A DNA stretch of 61,655 nt from Methylobacter sp. (GCA_030653175.1 JAURZV010000040.1:1-61655), one strand, 5' to 3'. Positions 28,242-37,775 are shown, counted from the stretch's first letter. Numbers and translations are program-made. Notes: a model not told the origin generated them from the letters alone.

Positions 28242-28648
28242 TAAATGGGTATCGTGTGTGTATTTTAGGCTCCGCCATTATAAGGTAAAAATAGCACAGA
28301 CGGGCTTCGAAAAATTTACAAATCAGGTTGCTTAGGGATGAAAATTAGTAACTACCTCACAGCCGAACGGGGCATGTTGTCCCGTTCGAAACGTTTGGAG
28401 AGGGTCAAGTGTAACTACTTGGTTCCGGTGTCGCAAAAAACGTTAGGGACGGGGTTGCAAACCCCGTCCCGCTTAGTTCATTGAGAGGAACCGGTCTACT
28501 CGACCCTAATGCGTTTAACGGGGGGAGTCTGTCAATTTTTTTGCCGGAGACCGGTTGCCTGGAGGATAAAGAGGATCCAGCCCGAAAATTAGTGCTGAAT
28601 CCTCTTGTTGCTTGTTTAGCTAGCCAAATACTTCATAGCGGATTTGGA
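28242..28648. other. Gene-free 407-base gap with hairpins
   Basis: The hairpin GGGACGGGGTT-GCA-AACCCCGTCCC is at 28446-28470, and the same hairpin recurs at 49863-49888. No credible gene on either strand; a 109-codon plus-strand frame (28481-28810) runs antisense to the glycine-zipper gene. Confidence 0.6.
28569..28606 (-). terminator. Candidate terminator of the glycine-zipper genes
   Basis: AAGAGGATCCAGC (28569-28581) pairs at 12 of 13 positions with 28594-28606. On the minus strand it ends with TTTATCC, about 43 bases after the stop at 28649. Confidence 0.5.
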
Positions 28649-29047
28649 TTACCATCTTCCAGGGTAACCCTCGCTCATTCCATTGCCCAGAAAAGAACCG
28701 GCGGCGGCGCCCAGTCCGGTAGCAATAGGGTCGCCGCTGCCCAGTTCATAGCCGAAAACACTGCCTATCACGCCTCCGGCCAATCCTTGATGAGAGCGTG
28801 GATCAGCTGAATACTGTGCTTGCCGCTGATAATAATTAACTTGGGGCTGGGGATAATAATTAATTTGCGGTGCTGGGTAATAGTTGACCTGTGGTTGAGG
28901 ATAATAGTCGCGATGATGGTGGTGACCATGATGATGCCCCCAACCGTGACCATGGTGTCCCCAATCATCGTCATCATCAGCGTAGGATAGCGGTGAAAAC
29001 AGGATTGCAACGGCGGTTAATTGAATTAAAAAAAGTAACTTTTTCAT
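28649..29047 (-). CDS. Secreted His-rich glycine-zipper protein
   Basis: The 132-residue product has a signal peptide (MKKLLFLIQLTAVAILFSPL, cleavage near SYA-DD), an Asp stretch (DDDDDW), a His/Gly-rich metal-binding-like segment (HHGHGWGHHHGHHHH), three Pro/Tyr/Gln repeats (YYPQPQVN) and a C-terminal glycine zipper (GLAGGVIGSVFGYELGSGDP, IATGLGAAAGSFLGNG). The zipper may insert into or associate with the outer membrane. It is a tandem paralogue of the gene at 29141-29455; the C-terminal 45 residues are nearly identical while the middle has expanded. Confidence 0.75.
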   Translation of the reverse strand: MKKLLFLIQLTAVAILFSPLSYADDDDDWGHHGHGWGHHHGHHHHRDYYPQPQVNYYPAPQINYYPQPQVNYYQRQAQYSADPRSHQGLAGGVIGSVFGYELGSGDPIATGLGAAAGSFLGNGMSEGYPGRW

Positions 29048-29140
29048 GGTGTTTTTTCTCTCTAAATTATTTGGTTTGTTGTTAAGTTAACAAAATCAAG
29101 CTTGCCGGTTAAACAGATACGTCATTAAAATCAAATCGGG

Positions 29141-29455
29141 TTAGCGTCTTCCGGCGACTCCGTTGCCGAGATAAGAACCTGCGGCAGCGCCCAATCCGGT
29201 AGCAATGGGATCGCCGTTGCCTATTTCGTAGCCTAAAACACTACCTACAACACCCCCGGCCAAACCTTGGTGCGAGCGTGGATCCTGATAGCTTGAATGC
29301 CGGGGCTGCTCCGGATAATACCTCGCCTCATCGGAATGATGATGTTTGTGGTGTCCTCTACCATGACCATGACCTTCCCCCCCAGACGCGTAGGATGCAG
29401 ATGAATAAATAATTGCAAACATAAACAATGGACTTAAAAAGAACGATTTTTTCAT
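29141..29455 (-). CDS. Secreted glycine-zipper protein, shorter paralogue
   Basis: The 104-residue product has a signal peptide (MKKSFFLSPLFMFAIIYSSA), a short His segment (HGHGRGHHKHHHSDE), a Tyr/Pro linker and a glycine zipper (GLAGGVVGSVLGYEIGNGDP, IATGLGAAAGSYLGNG). It shares the DPRSHQGLAGG junction with its downstream paralogue 93 bases away. Function is unknown; a metal-responsive envelope role is only a guess from the His content. Confidence 0.75.
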   Translation of the reverse strand: MKKSFFLSPLFMFAIIYSSASYASGGEGHGHGRGHHKHHHSDEARYYPEQPRHSSYQDPRSHQGLAGGVVGSVLGYEIGNGDPIATGLGAAAGSYLGNGVAGRR

Positions 29456-29728
29456 GGGTATCTTCCTTAAATAATTAATTTAATGTGGACTGGATTGAGC
29501 CGGCAAAGGCGGATTGGCCAGTGATAAACTTTGGATTCATATTATTCGCTTTAACCTTAATGGCCGCTTAACAAATGCAATCGTCTGATGGGGCCCTAAA
29601 GCCTAGTCTTGAATCACAATGTCGCCCGTTACATGCGCCAATTAATTGCCGGAATAATTCTGCTGTGTCGCTTATAATAATAGTCTACTTGAATCAATAT
29701 TTACCCAATCTTAATGGCATCTTAATAA

Positions 29729-32545
29729 ATGGAACAGTTTATCCCCGGCCAACGCTGGATTAGTAACACCGAGTCTGAACTCGGCTTAGGTCTTATTCTT
29801 GATGTAGCGCACAAGCGGGTCACGGTGCTTTTTTTGGCGTGTGACGAAAAGCGTATGTATGCGCAGGATAACGCGCCGTTAACGCGCGTCCGGTTTTCGG
29901 TAGGCGACGTTATCGAATCGATTGACGAAGATAAAGTGACCGTTACCGGTTTAACTGAGCAGAACGGTCTGATTACTTATGTGGGCAAAGACGAGGATGG
30001 ACAGGAAGTTCAGCTTGATGAGGTGGAACTGAATCATCACATTCAATTTAACAAGCCCCAGGATCGGTTGTTTATCGGGCAAGTCGATCCTTCCGCCTGG
30101 TTTTTGTTGCGCTATGAAACCTGGCTTAGATTGCAACAGCATCAGCAATCGCCGGTTAAAGGCTTGCTGGGCGGCCGTGCATCGCTGATTCCGCATCAGT
30201 TGTTTATTGCCCATGAATCGGCTAACCGGTCGGCACCCAGAATTATGCTGGCCGATGAAGTGGGCTTGGGAAAAACGATTGAAGCCGGCTTGATTTTGCA
30301 CCATCGGCTGATTAACGGCTTGAGCAACCGGGTCTTGATTATCGTGCCGGAAACGCTGCTGCATCAATGGCTGGTGGAAATGCTCCGGCGCTTTAACCTG
30401 CGTTTTAGTATTTTTGACGAGGCGCGTTGTCTTGATACCTATGCTGAAGACGACATGCTTGCTGAAGCGGAACCGGATGATGGAGTTGCCGATAATCCGT
30501 TTTTAACCGAACAATTGATTCTATGCAGTCAGGGCTTCTTTTTCAATTACCCGCGCCGCCAACAGCAGGCCATAGCGGCGGGCTGGGATATGGTGATTGT
30601 CGACGAAGCGCACCATCTGGAATGGAGCGAACAAGCGCCCAGTCCCGACTATCTGTTTGTCGAACAGCTTGGAGCTATCTCCCCCAGTCTTATCTTATTG
30701 ACCGCTACGCCGGAGCAACTGGGCAAGGAAAGTCATTTTGCCCGATTAAGATTGCTCGATCCCGACCGGTTTTACAGTTTTGCCGCTTTTGTCGAAGAAG
30801 AGCGCTTGTTTGAGCCGGTAGCTAACGCGGCCAAGTTGTTGCTGGCAGATACAGCGTTGAATGAAGAGGCGCAGCAACATTTAACCGCGCTGCTGAAAGA
30901 TGACAACGTCGACGGCTTGCTGAAAAACCTGAACGATCCTGAACAATCGGCGGTGGCGCGAGATGCGCTGGTTAATGTGCTGCTCGATCATCATGGCACC
31001 GGGCGGATTTTATTTAGAAATTCGCGGCAAACCGTGCAGGGCTTTCCAGAGAGGGAGCGTTACGGCTATGCCTTAAGCGGGCAAGCAAATGCCGACGACT
31101 TGCAACAAGACCCGCGCTATTTGTGGCTGGTGGACAAGGTTAAGCAGTTGACTGGCGATAAAGCTTTGGTAATCTGTAAACAGGCGCAAACTGCGATTGA
31201 TTTGGAGCAAGCTCTGAAAAATCGAGCCGGTATCGCGTCGGCGGTGTTTCATGAGGGCATGAGCATTATCGAGCGCGACCGGGCGGCGGCTTATTTTGCC
31301 GATCCGGAAAGTGCGGCGCGGCTATTGATTTGTTCTGAAATCGGCAGTGAAGGCCGGAATTTTCAGTTTGTGCATCATTTGATTCTGTTGGATTTGCCGA
31401 CCAATCCCGATTTATTGCAGCAACGTATCGGTCGTCTGGATCGTATCGGCCAGAAACATATTATCCAGATTCATGTGCCGTATCTGGAGCACACCGAGTG
31501 TGCGGTGTTGTATCGCTGGTACGATGAAGGCCTGAATGCGTTTGCCTGCAACAGTTCATCGGCCCAACGGGTTGCGGATATTTTGCACGATGAGCTGGCG
31601 GCGGTTTTGGATAGTAAAAATCCAGCCGATATTGATGCGCTTATCGCCAAGACCCAAGCGCTCAGCGCCGAACTTGAAGCGCAAATGCATAACGGTCGCG
31701 ATCAATTGCTGGAGTTGAATTCCTGTCGCAAGGAATTGGCCGATGAGCTTATCGAGCAGCTGAATGCCTACGAGAAGGAAGGCGTGCTTTGGCCTTATAT
31801 GGAAGATGTCTTTGAATGCTACGGCGTGGATACCGAGTTCCATTCGCCCGATTGCTTTATTATCCGTCCCAGCGACCATTTGCGCGTTTCGCATTTTCCG
31901 GGGTTAACGGAAGACGGCATGACCATCACCGTTGACCGGCAAATTGCTTTGGCGCGGGAAGACATGCAGTTCATGACCTGGGAACATCCGCTGGTCACCG
32001 CGTCCATGGATATGGTGCTGTCCAGTGAAACCGGCAACGCCGCGATCAGCGTAATCAAGCATGGCGATCTTAAAGCCGGGCAGTTTCTGCTGGAGTGTTT
32101 GTTTATTGTCGAGTGTAGCGCGCCTGCCGAATTACAAATCGGAAGGTTTCTGCCTCATACGCCGATTCGGGTATTGATTGATCAAAACCAGAAGGATTTA
32201 AGTGCGGACATCGACCACCGTGACTTGGTTGAGGCCGGTATCAAGTTTGATAAACACAAAATCATCGCCTTTTTGAACAGCCAAAGGCCGCACCTTATCA
32301 ACCTATTGAGCGTGGCCGAGCAAAAAGCCAAAACCGATATGCAGCAGTTGGTCGATCAGGCGACCCAGGCTATGCTGGAATCGCTAAGCAATGAGATCAA
32401 GCGTCTGGTCAGGCTGAAAAAGGTGAATCCGACTATCAGGACCGAAGAAATCGAGCAGTTAAAGGATATGACTATGCTGGCGCATGAAAACATCCAGGCC
32501 GCGCAGCTAAGACTGGATGCGGTGAGGTTTGTTATTACCAGTTGA
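29729..32545 (+). CDS. rapA: RNA polymerase-associated protein RapA (SWI2/SNF2 ATPase)
   Basis: The 938-residue product (E. coli 968) has the N-terminal Tudor-like module (FIPGQRWISNTESELGLG), the SNF2 core with LADEVGLGKTIEAGLI, VIVDEAHHLEW, LLTATPEQLG, the helicase C half (SEIGSEGRNFQFVHHLILLD, QRIGRLDRIGQ) and the RapA C-terminal domain. It recycles RNA polymerase after transcription. It is monocistronic. TTATAATA (29672-29679), 50 bases upstream, may be the -10. Confidence 0.96.
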   Translation: MEQFIPGQRWISNTESELGLGLILDVAHKRVTVLFLACDEKRMYAQDNAPLTRVRFSVGDVIESIDEDKVTVTGLTEQNGLITYVGKDEDGQEVQLDEVELNHHIQFNKPQDRLFIGQVDPSAWFLLRYETWLRLQQHQQSPVKGLLGGRASLIPHQLFIAHESANRSAPRIMLADEVGLGKTIEAGLILHHRLINGLSNRVLIIVPETLLHQWLVEMLRRFNLRFSIFDEARCLDTYAEDDMLAEAEPDDGVADNPFLTEQLILCSQGFFFNYPRRQQQAIAAGWDMVIVDEAHHLEWSEQAPSPDYLFVEQLGAISPSLILLTATPEQLGKESHFARLRLLDPDRFYSFAAFVEEERLFEPVANAAKLLLADTALNEEAQQHLTALLKDDNVDGLLKNLNDPEQSAVARDALVNVLLDHHGTGRILFRNSRQTVQGFPERERYGYALSGQANADDLQQDPRYLWLVDKVKQLTGDKALVICKQAQTAIDLEQALKNRAGIASAVFHEGMSIIERDRAAAYFADPESAARLLICSEIGSEGRNFQFVHHLILLDLPTNPDLLQQRIGRLDRIGQKHIIQIHVPYLEHTECAVLYRWYDEGLNAFACNSSSAQRVADILHDELAAVLDSKNPADIDALIAKTQALSAELEAQMHNGRDQLLELNSCRKELADELIEQLNAYEKEGVLWPYMEDVFECYGVDTEFHSPDCFIIRPSDHLRVSHFPGLTEDGMTITVDRQIALAREDMQFMTWEHPLVTASMDMVLSSETGNAAISVIKHGDLKAGQFLLECLFIVECSAPAELQIGRFLPHTPIRVLIDQNQKDLSADIDHRDLVEAGIKFDKHKIIAFLNSQRPHLINLLSVAEQKAKTDMQQLVDQATQAMLESLSNEIKRLVRLKKVNPTIRTEEIEQLKDMTMLAHENIQAAQLRLDAVRFVITS

Positions 32546-32557
32546 TGTGAAAAATTC

Positions 32558-32699
32558 ACCACGAAGACACGAAGCTAGTAGGTCGGGTTAGCGTAGCGTA
32601 ACCCGACACATCGAAGCGGCAAATGTCGGGTTACGCTACCGCTAACCCGACCTACATGTCTATAAAACTTTTTCGTGCCTTTCGTGCTTTTCGTGGACA
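32558..32699. repeat. Composite inverted repeat after rapA
   Basis: An arm opening GTAGGTCGGGTTAGCGTAGC (from 32578) is mirrored to 32655, flanked by CCACGAAGACACGAAG and TTTCGTGCTTTTCGTGGAC. It occupies most of the 230-base gap and may end rapA transcription. Confidence 0.75.
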
Positions 32700-32775
32700 A
32701 TACTTAACATCAGTTACCAGTTGATGTTGAAGACTTATCACGATGTGTATTAAACCCAAATCTACCCAATAAATT

Positions 32776-33606
32776 ATGATAAATATCGGCAAAATAAATA
32801 AGCTGAATGTAGTTAAACAACAAGGCCCTGATGTCTACCTCGATGACGGCACCTCGGGAAAAGTGCTGCTGGCGGACAGAAAGCTGCCCGCAAACTGTCA
32901 GGTCGGCGATACTCTGGACGTATTTGTTTACGTGGATTCGGAAGGCCATCTGGCCGCCACCACCAAAAAACCGTTAGCCGAGGTGGGAGATATAGCCTGG
33001 ATGAAAGTGGTGTCGCTCAATTATGTCGGTGCGTTTCTGGATTGGGGGCTGCCTAAAGATTTGCTGGTTCCGTTCAGTGAACAATACCATGAGATGGAAG
33101 TGGGGCGGTCTTATCTGGTTAAGGTGTTTCTCGATGACCGGAATCGCATTGCAGCGACCACCAAGATTGATAAATTGCTCAGCGATGAATCGGTCGATTT
33201 TGAAGTGGGTCAAAAAGTGTCGCTGATCATCGCCGATACCTCTGATCTGGGTATTAAAGCCATCATTAACAATAGCCATTGGGGCATGTTATATCAAAAC
33301 GAGTTGTATCAGCCGGTCAGGAAAGGCCAGAAACTGGACGGCTATATTAAGCAGATACGGGAAGATCATAAGATTGATCTCAGTCTGCACCAACCTGGAT
33401 ACGGCAAAGTCGTATCGCTCACCGATAGCATTATAGCCAAGCTGAAAGCCAATAACGGCGAGTTGATGCTGAGCGATAAAAGCCCTCCGGAAGCCATTTA
33501 TGCCGCATTCGGAGTTAGTAAGAAAGTATTTAAACAGGCTATCGGCGCACTGTATAAGCAACAATTAATTACCATTGATAAAAGCGGAATCAAGCTTGTT
33601 GGTTGA
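32776..33606 (+). CDS. CvfB/YitL-type S1 RNA-binding protein
   Basis: The 276-residue product has repeated S1-like modules: LLADRKLPANCQVGDTLDVF, then VVSLNYVGAFLDWGLPKDLL, then ADTSDLGIKAIINNSHWGML. A C-terminal winged-helix-like segment follows (ISPEA-type: SDKSPPEAIYAAFGVSKKVF, KQAIGALYKQQLI). This is the CvfB/YitL arrangement. Members bind RNA and affect virulence-factor expression in Staphylococcus; the role in proteobacteria is not established. It is followed 39 bases later by the DnaJ-Sel1 gene. Confidence 0.88.
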   Translation: MINIGKINKLNVVKQQGPDVYLDDGTSGKVLLADRKLPANCQVGDTLDVFVYVDSEGHLAATTKKPLAEVGDIAWMKVVSLNYVGAFLDWGLPKDLLVPFSEQYHEMEVGRSYLVKVFLDDRNRIAATTKIDKLLSDESVDFEVGQKVSLIIADTSDLGIKAIINNSHWGMLYQNELYQPVRKGQKLDGYIKQIREDHKIDLSLHQPGYGKVVSLTDSIIAKLKANNGELMLSDKSPPEAIYAAFGVSKKVFKQAIGALYKQQLITIDKSGIKLVG

Positions 33607-33645
33607 TAGTCGTCAGGCACAATACCCTACATAAGTGAAAGCGGT

Positions 33646-34746
33646 ATGGCTAAATTCAAAACCCATTATGACAACTTAAATGTGTCGCGCAATGCGCCTG
33701 TAAGCGTTATCAAGGCTGCCTATAAGGCGCTTTGCCAAAATTATCATCCTGATAAATACGCAGGCAGACCTGAAGAAGCGCTTCGAATAATGAAAATAAT
33801 CAATGGCGCTTATACGGTTTTATCGGATTCTGACAAAAGAGCCGAGCATGATCGATGGATAGACAGGCAGGAAAGAGAACACGCGACTGATAAAGCGCAG
33901 CGGATAATGGAGATTATTACAAAAACCTATGTTGAGCCGCCGGTAACGGCCCCAAAAAATCTCCCTGTCAGCTATCTGGCAACTATCAATGACTTCTGGA
34001 AAAACGCCTGCTTCGTCGGCAATAAGGTACGCCCCATCAGTATCCAAAGATCAAAAAAATTAAATTGGATTCTCGGATTCATAGGTGTTGTCGGCATTGT
34101 ATTTACTGCAACTGTTTTTTACGGGCCTGACTTAAAAACAAAGACAGCAGCATCGGCTAATCGGGATATTGAGGAACTATTAAAAAAAGCAAAGCACGCG
34201 TTAAACAAGGGCCAAGTTGCAAAAGCGTTGCCGCTTTATTTACAGTTGGCGGAGCAGGGGAATGCGGATGCTCAATTTCAGGCAGGCTTGATATATGTCA
34301 ATGGACAGGGCATAACAAAAGATGATAAACAGGCCGTCGGCTGGTTTGCCAAGGCGGCCGAACAGGGGCATATGGAAGCGCAAACTAAATTGGGCTTTAT
34401 GTACGCGACTGGAAAAGGCGTGGCGCAGAATTATAACTCGGCTGTTTATTGGTGTTTCAAGGCCGCTGAACAGGGCGATGTCATTGCGCAATATAACCTG
34501 GGCCTGATGTATGCAAAAGGACAAGGTGTGGCACAGGATAATAGCCTGGCCGTTTCCTGGTACAGCAAGGCGGCCGAACAGGGCGATGCTCACGCTCAAT
34601 ACAATCTGGGCGATATGTATGCAAATGGAGTGGGTGTGGCAAAGGATAGCAAACAGGCTGCTGTTTTGTACCGTAAGGCAGCAAAGCAGGGGCTGGCCGA
34701 GGCTATCGCCGTTTTAAAAAAGTGGGAAGTGGATAGTAGGAAGTAG
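33646..34746 (+). CDS. DnaJ domain - transmembrane - Sel1 repeat protein
   Basis: The 366-residue product has an N-terminal J domain (residues about 4-68; HPD in NYHPDKYAG), a single membrane helix (LNWILGFIGVVGIVFTATVF, about 139-160), and four Sel1-type repeats (about 190-355; A-EQG-ADAQ-LG-MYA-G-GV pattern, such as AAEQGDVIAQYNLGLMYAKG). The J domain should face the cytoplasm and recruit DnaK; Sel1 repeats on the other side would bind a periplasmic partner. Which client this serves is unknown. The stop codon lies inside a TAGGAAG tandem repeat (34737-34771), so the last residues (DSRK) derive from repeat DNA. Confidence 0.87.
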   Translation: MAKFKTHYDNLNVSRNAPVSVIKAAYKALCQNYHPDKYAGRPEEALRIMKIINGAYTVLSDSDKRAEHDRWIDRQEREHATDKAQRIMEIITKTYVEPPVTAPKNLPVSYLATINDFWKNACFVGNKVRPISIQRSKKLNWILGFIGVVGIVFTATVFYGPDLKTKTAASANRDIEELLKKAKHALNKGQVAKALPLYLQLAEQGNADAQFQAGLIYVNGQGITKDDKQAVGWFAKAAEQGHMEAQTKLGFMYATGKGVAQNYNSAVYWCFKAAEQGDVIAQYNLGLMYAKGQGVAQDNSLAVSWYSKAAEQGDAHAQYNLGDMYANGVGVAKDSKQAAVLYRKAAKQGLAEAIAVLKKWEVDSRK

Positions 34747-34771
34747 GAAGTAGGAAGTAGGAAGTAGGAAG
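34737..34771. repeat. TAGGAAG heptamer x5
   Basis: Five exact tandem copies. The second copy supplies the stop codon of the DnaJ-Sel1 gene (34744-34746), so slippage could alter the protein end. Confidence 0.85.
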
Positions 34772-34809
34772 TGGTGGCATGATTTTTACGTCCTATCTTC
34801 CTCTCACCG

Positions 34810-36999
34810 CTACCCATTTTTCAAGGTTTGCTTCATCTCAGGCAGCGGCATACTGATGTGATAGCCTTGGGCGTAATTGATGCCCATATCCTTGAGTGCC
34901 TCCCAAATTTCCTGGTTTTCGACAAATTCGGCAACGGTGAGAATGCCGATGTCCTGGCACAGTTTGGACAAGTTATCTACCAAAGCATAATCCACTTTAG
35001 AAGTCAGTATGTTACGCACAAACGCGCCATCAATTTTGACGTATTCGAAACGCAACTCACGCAAATAATGAAACGAGTTATAACCGGTGCCAAAGTCGTC
35101 CAGGGCAAAGGCAAAACCTTTACGACGCAAATTGGTCAGAAACCGGCGCATGTTGGTCATATCGCCAATCGCATCGCGTTCCAATAATTCAAATACAATG
35201 CTTTCGGGGGGGAGTTCCAGTTTCTGACAGAGTTCTTCGGCATAACCTAAAATGCCGCGGCCTTGAATTTCCTGCACCGATAAATTGATAAAAATTTTCG
35301 CGTTCGCTTCGGGACGGTTAGCGTCCATACAAGCGCGCTTAGCGGCAAAAGAGTTGTTGATCATCGCGAGGTCGAGCTCGCGCGCCAAGCCGTATTTTTC
35401 AATGGTTTCGATAAACATCGCCGCCGAAGTTGTCTCTCCCGTTGGCGATTTAAGTCGGGCCAGCGTTTCAAAGGCATAAAGTTCGCCGGATTGACAGTTA
35501 ACAATCGATTGATAATAGGGAATAATGCGGCCTTCTTTTAACGCCTCGCGCAGATTTTCCGCATTATCGCGAGTCTCGCGAATACTGATGCGTGCTTCCG
35601 TTGCATCAAAGGCGCAAACGCTATCTTTACCCATGTCCTTGGCTTTGTACATGGCGGCGTCGACACCCTCCAGCAGGGCAGCAATGTCGTGTCCATCGAC
35701 GGGATAACTGCTCACGCCGATGGAGACGGTTAAATGAAAACGGTTGCCTTGTGCCGATGTTATGGCCAATTCCCGTAGTGCGCGACCTACGTTTTCGGCG
35801 ACTATCCGCGCGCCTTTGGGGCCTGTTTCGGTCAGGATAATGGCAAACTCATCCCCGCCGATGCGGGCGCACAAATCACCTTTGCGCGTATGTTCAAGCA
35901 GAACAGTGGCGATTGCGCACAGCGCTGTATCGCCGGTGGGGTGTCCGTAGGAATCGTTGATGTCCTTAAAGTCGTCCAGGTCGAGCATCAAGACGCTAAA
36001 CTCATGCTTATGGCGCTCGGAACGACCGATTTCATAGTGTAAGATGTCATTAAACTGGCGGCGGTTGTGCAGCCCGGTAAGGGGATCATGCACGGCATAG
36101 TATTCAAGTTCCAACAGCGTACGCGATAACACCTTGCTGGAACCCACCACCATGACCATGACGGCGAGTATCGCGCGGATGACGCTTTCTTCCTGCGGTG
36201 ACAGTTTGTTTTCTGCGGCGTAAGCGACCCCGAGTAAGCCCGCCAAATTGGGCGCATGATCGGGTACCGGCACACTAATCATGCGAATATCGAGATCTGT
36301 CTTGATTCCGGCTCCACACTGGATATTAAATTCTTCAATATCCAGTGCCGAATCGGGGGGTAGCCCGATACTTTGAAGCATCTGTTGGCTCAGTAAACCA
36401 CGCGCCTGCGCGCGTATCTCATCCGAGTATTGACCCAGATAATACAAATAGAGTGATAAGCCGTTTTCTTCTGCAAAGGCGATGTAAAAAAAGTTAAACG
36501 GGAAAATGGCGTAAAAATCCGCCAGAATTTCCTGCACAAACTCTTTCCATTGCGAGATGTGTTCGTGCGACAGGATAATGCGTTGCAACACCTGACTTTG
36601 TCGCTCCAGTAAGTCTTTTTCAATCAAAACAGAAGACAGCTCAAGCAAGGTTTGATTAAACTCGATCATCAGGTTCTGGATGTGCTGATCGCTAGACGCC
36701 CACTGCTCACTGCGTTGTTGAAATAGTAAGTCAAGACTGCGATCCAGCCGGGTGCAGGTACTAATGATATGCGTAATCGTTGGGATCATGGCAATCATGG
36801 CGGCGGAGTCGTCGGTAGCCATAGTGGCCATAGCCGCCATCAATTTACTGATAATCTCTTGATGCACGTCATGATTAAGCTCGGACAAACCTGTTGCATA
36901 GTGCTGGGTGCGTGATTGATTTTCTAAAATTTCGGCAATCTGGCTGATAACCCTGAAGCGCAAAGCCTCCAGATGATTGGGCTGTGATAAATCACTCAT
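34810..36999 (-). CDS. Diguanylate cyclase/phosphodiesterase (GGDEF-EAL) with N-terminal sensory region
   Basis: The 729-residue product starts MSDLSQPNH, two bases after the stop of the ODP gene; a longer reading overlaps that gene. Residues 1 to about 150 form a helical region, about 150-300 resemble a GAF-like domain (FAEENGLSLYLYYLGQYSDE). The GGDEF domain is intact (ARIGGDEFAIIL) with an RxxD inhibitory site (RKGD). The EAL domain retains ETLARL, FINLSVQEI, FELLERD, DDFGTGYNS, VKIDGAFV and AEFVEN. It may be bifunctional, making and degrading c-di-GMP. The near-overlap with the ODP gene suggests that ODP supplies an oxygen or redox signal. Confidence 0.92.
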   Translation of the reverse strand: MSDLSQPNHLEALRFRVISQIAEILENQSRTQHYATGLSELNHDVHQEIISKLMAAMATMATDDSAAMIAMIPTITHIISTCTRLDRSLDLLFQQRSEQWASSDQHIQNLMIEFNQTLLELSSVLIEKDLLERQSQVLQRIILSHEHISQWKEFVQEILADFYAIFPFNFFYIAFAEENGLSLYLYYLGQYSDEIRAQARGLLSQQMLQSIGLPPDSALDIEEFNIQCGAGIKTDLDIRMISVPVPDHAPNLAGLLGVAYAAENKLSPQEESVIRAILAVMVMVVGSSKVLSRTLLELEYYAVHDPLTGLHNRRQFNDILHYEIGRSERHKHEFSVLMLDLDDFKDINDSYGHPTGDTALCAIATVLLEHTRKGDLCARIGGDEFAIILTETGPKGARIVAENVGRALRELAITSAQGNRFHLTVSIGVSSYPVDGHDIAALLEGVDAAMYKAKDMGKDSVCAFDATEARISIRETRDNAENLREALKEGRIIPYYQSIVNCQSGELYAFETLARLKSPTGETTSAAMFIETIEKYGLARELDLAMINNSFAAKRACMDANRPEANAKIFINLSVQEIQGRGILGYAEELCQKLELPPESIVFELLERDAIGDMTNMRRFLTNLRRKGFAFALDDFGTGYNSFHYLRELRFEYVKIDGAFVRNILTSKVDYALVDNLSKLCQDIGILTVAEFVENQEIWEALKDMGINYAQGYHISMPLPEMKQTLKNG

Positions 37000-37001
37000 G
37001 C

Positions 37002-37775
37002 TCAGTCCTCTAGCGGAAAGCGTCCGCCAGGCTGCATTATGTCGATGCCGCATTGCAGGTCTTTGAGCCAGTTTAGAAAATCCTGCACCGCAGCGCCTCG
37101 GTAAATCGGTCCGTGTTGCGGGGCAATCATCGCAATATCCAGATCGGCAATGGTGTCCAACCAGCAGCGTATTGCCTTGTTAGAGCACATGTAGCGACGG
37201 TGAAATCCCTTGACATAAGGGATGTGACTGGCAAAATCGTCTACAAACGCTTCATCTTTGTCCATGGGCATCATCGCCGCCCCGATGTCGCCGGTAAACA
37301 GGATTTTAGAAATCGGGTCGTAGACATTAATTTGGCCTTCGGAATGCAGAAAATGCGCGGGCACGATTTTTAGTTTAAAGCCTGGCGCTGGCTCGCAGTC
37401 CTTGCCTTCGTTGGGGACTCCGACAAATTGCGACATGTCTTTCAAGCCGTAATGGGGCAAAAAGCGTAGCCAGATGCTGGAAACATACACGGGGCAGTGA
37501 CACAATTCCAGCCAGGTTGACAGGCCGCCGACTATGTCAGGGTCTTGATGGGACAGAAAAATGGCTTTAATTTGCTCCGGCCTTACGTAGCGCAACATTT
37601 CTACCAGTACACGAGGCATCACCCCAAAACCGCCTGGATCAAGCAACACCCCGTCATCATGATGGGTGATTAGATACTGGTTGGAACGCACGCCCTGTTC
37701 TTTATCGCCCCAATCACTCTCGTTTAGTAAAATAAAACGGTGATCGACGGATTCAAATAATTTAATGTTACGCAT
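37002..37775 (-). CDS. ODP-type metallo-beta-lactamase-fold di-iron protein
   Basis: The 257-residue product has the flavodiiron-like MBL fold without a flavodoxin domain. SHQDPDIVGG is the variant of HxExxDH found in oxygen-binding di-iron proteins (ODP); other metal ligands are His in AHFLHSEGQ, Asp in LFTGDIGA and His in APQHGPIY. ODPs bind oxygen or act as redox sensors in chemotaxis in Treponema (established for that system). Here the gene is followed after two bases by a GGDEF-EAL gene, so it probably senses oxygen for c-di-GMP control. A general MBL hydrolase is the alternative. Confidence 0.83.
   Translation of the reverse strand: MRNIKLFESVDHRFILLNESDWGDKEQGVRSNQYLITHHDDGVLLDPGGFGVMPRVLVEMLRYVRPEQIKAIFLSHQDPDIVGGLSTWLELCHCPVYVSSIWLRFLPHYGLKDMSQFVGVPNEGKDCEPAPGFKLKIVPAHFLHSEGQINVYDPISKILFTGDIGAAMMPMDKDEAFVDDFASHIPYVKGFHRRYMCSNKAIRCWLDTIADLDIAMIAPQHGPIYRGAAVQDFLNWLKDLQCGIDIMQPGGRFPLED

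Noticed and set aside
28481-28810. 109-codon plus-strand frame
   Set aside because: It overlaps the glycine-zipper gene antisense and a hairpin; no domain.
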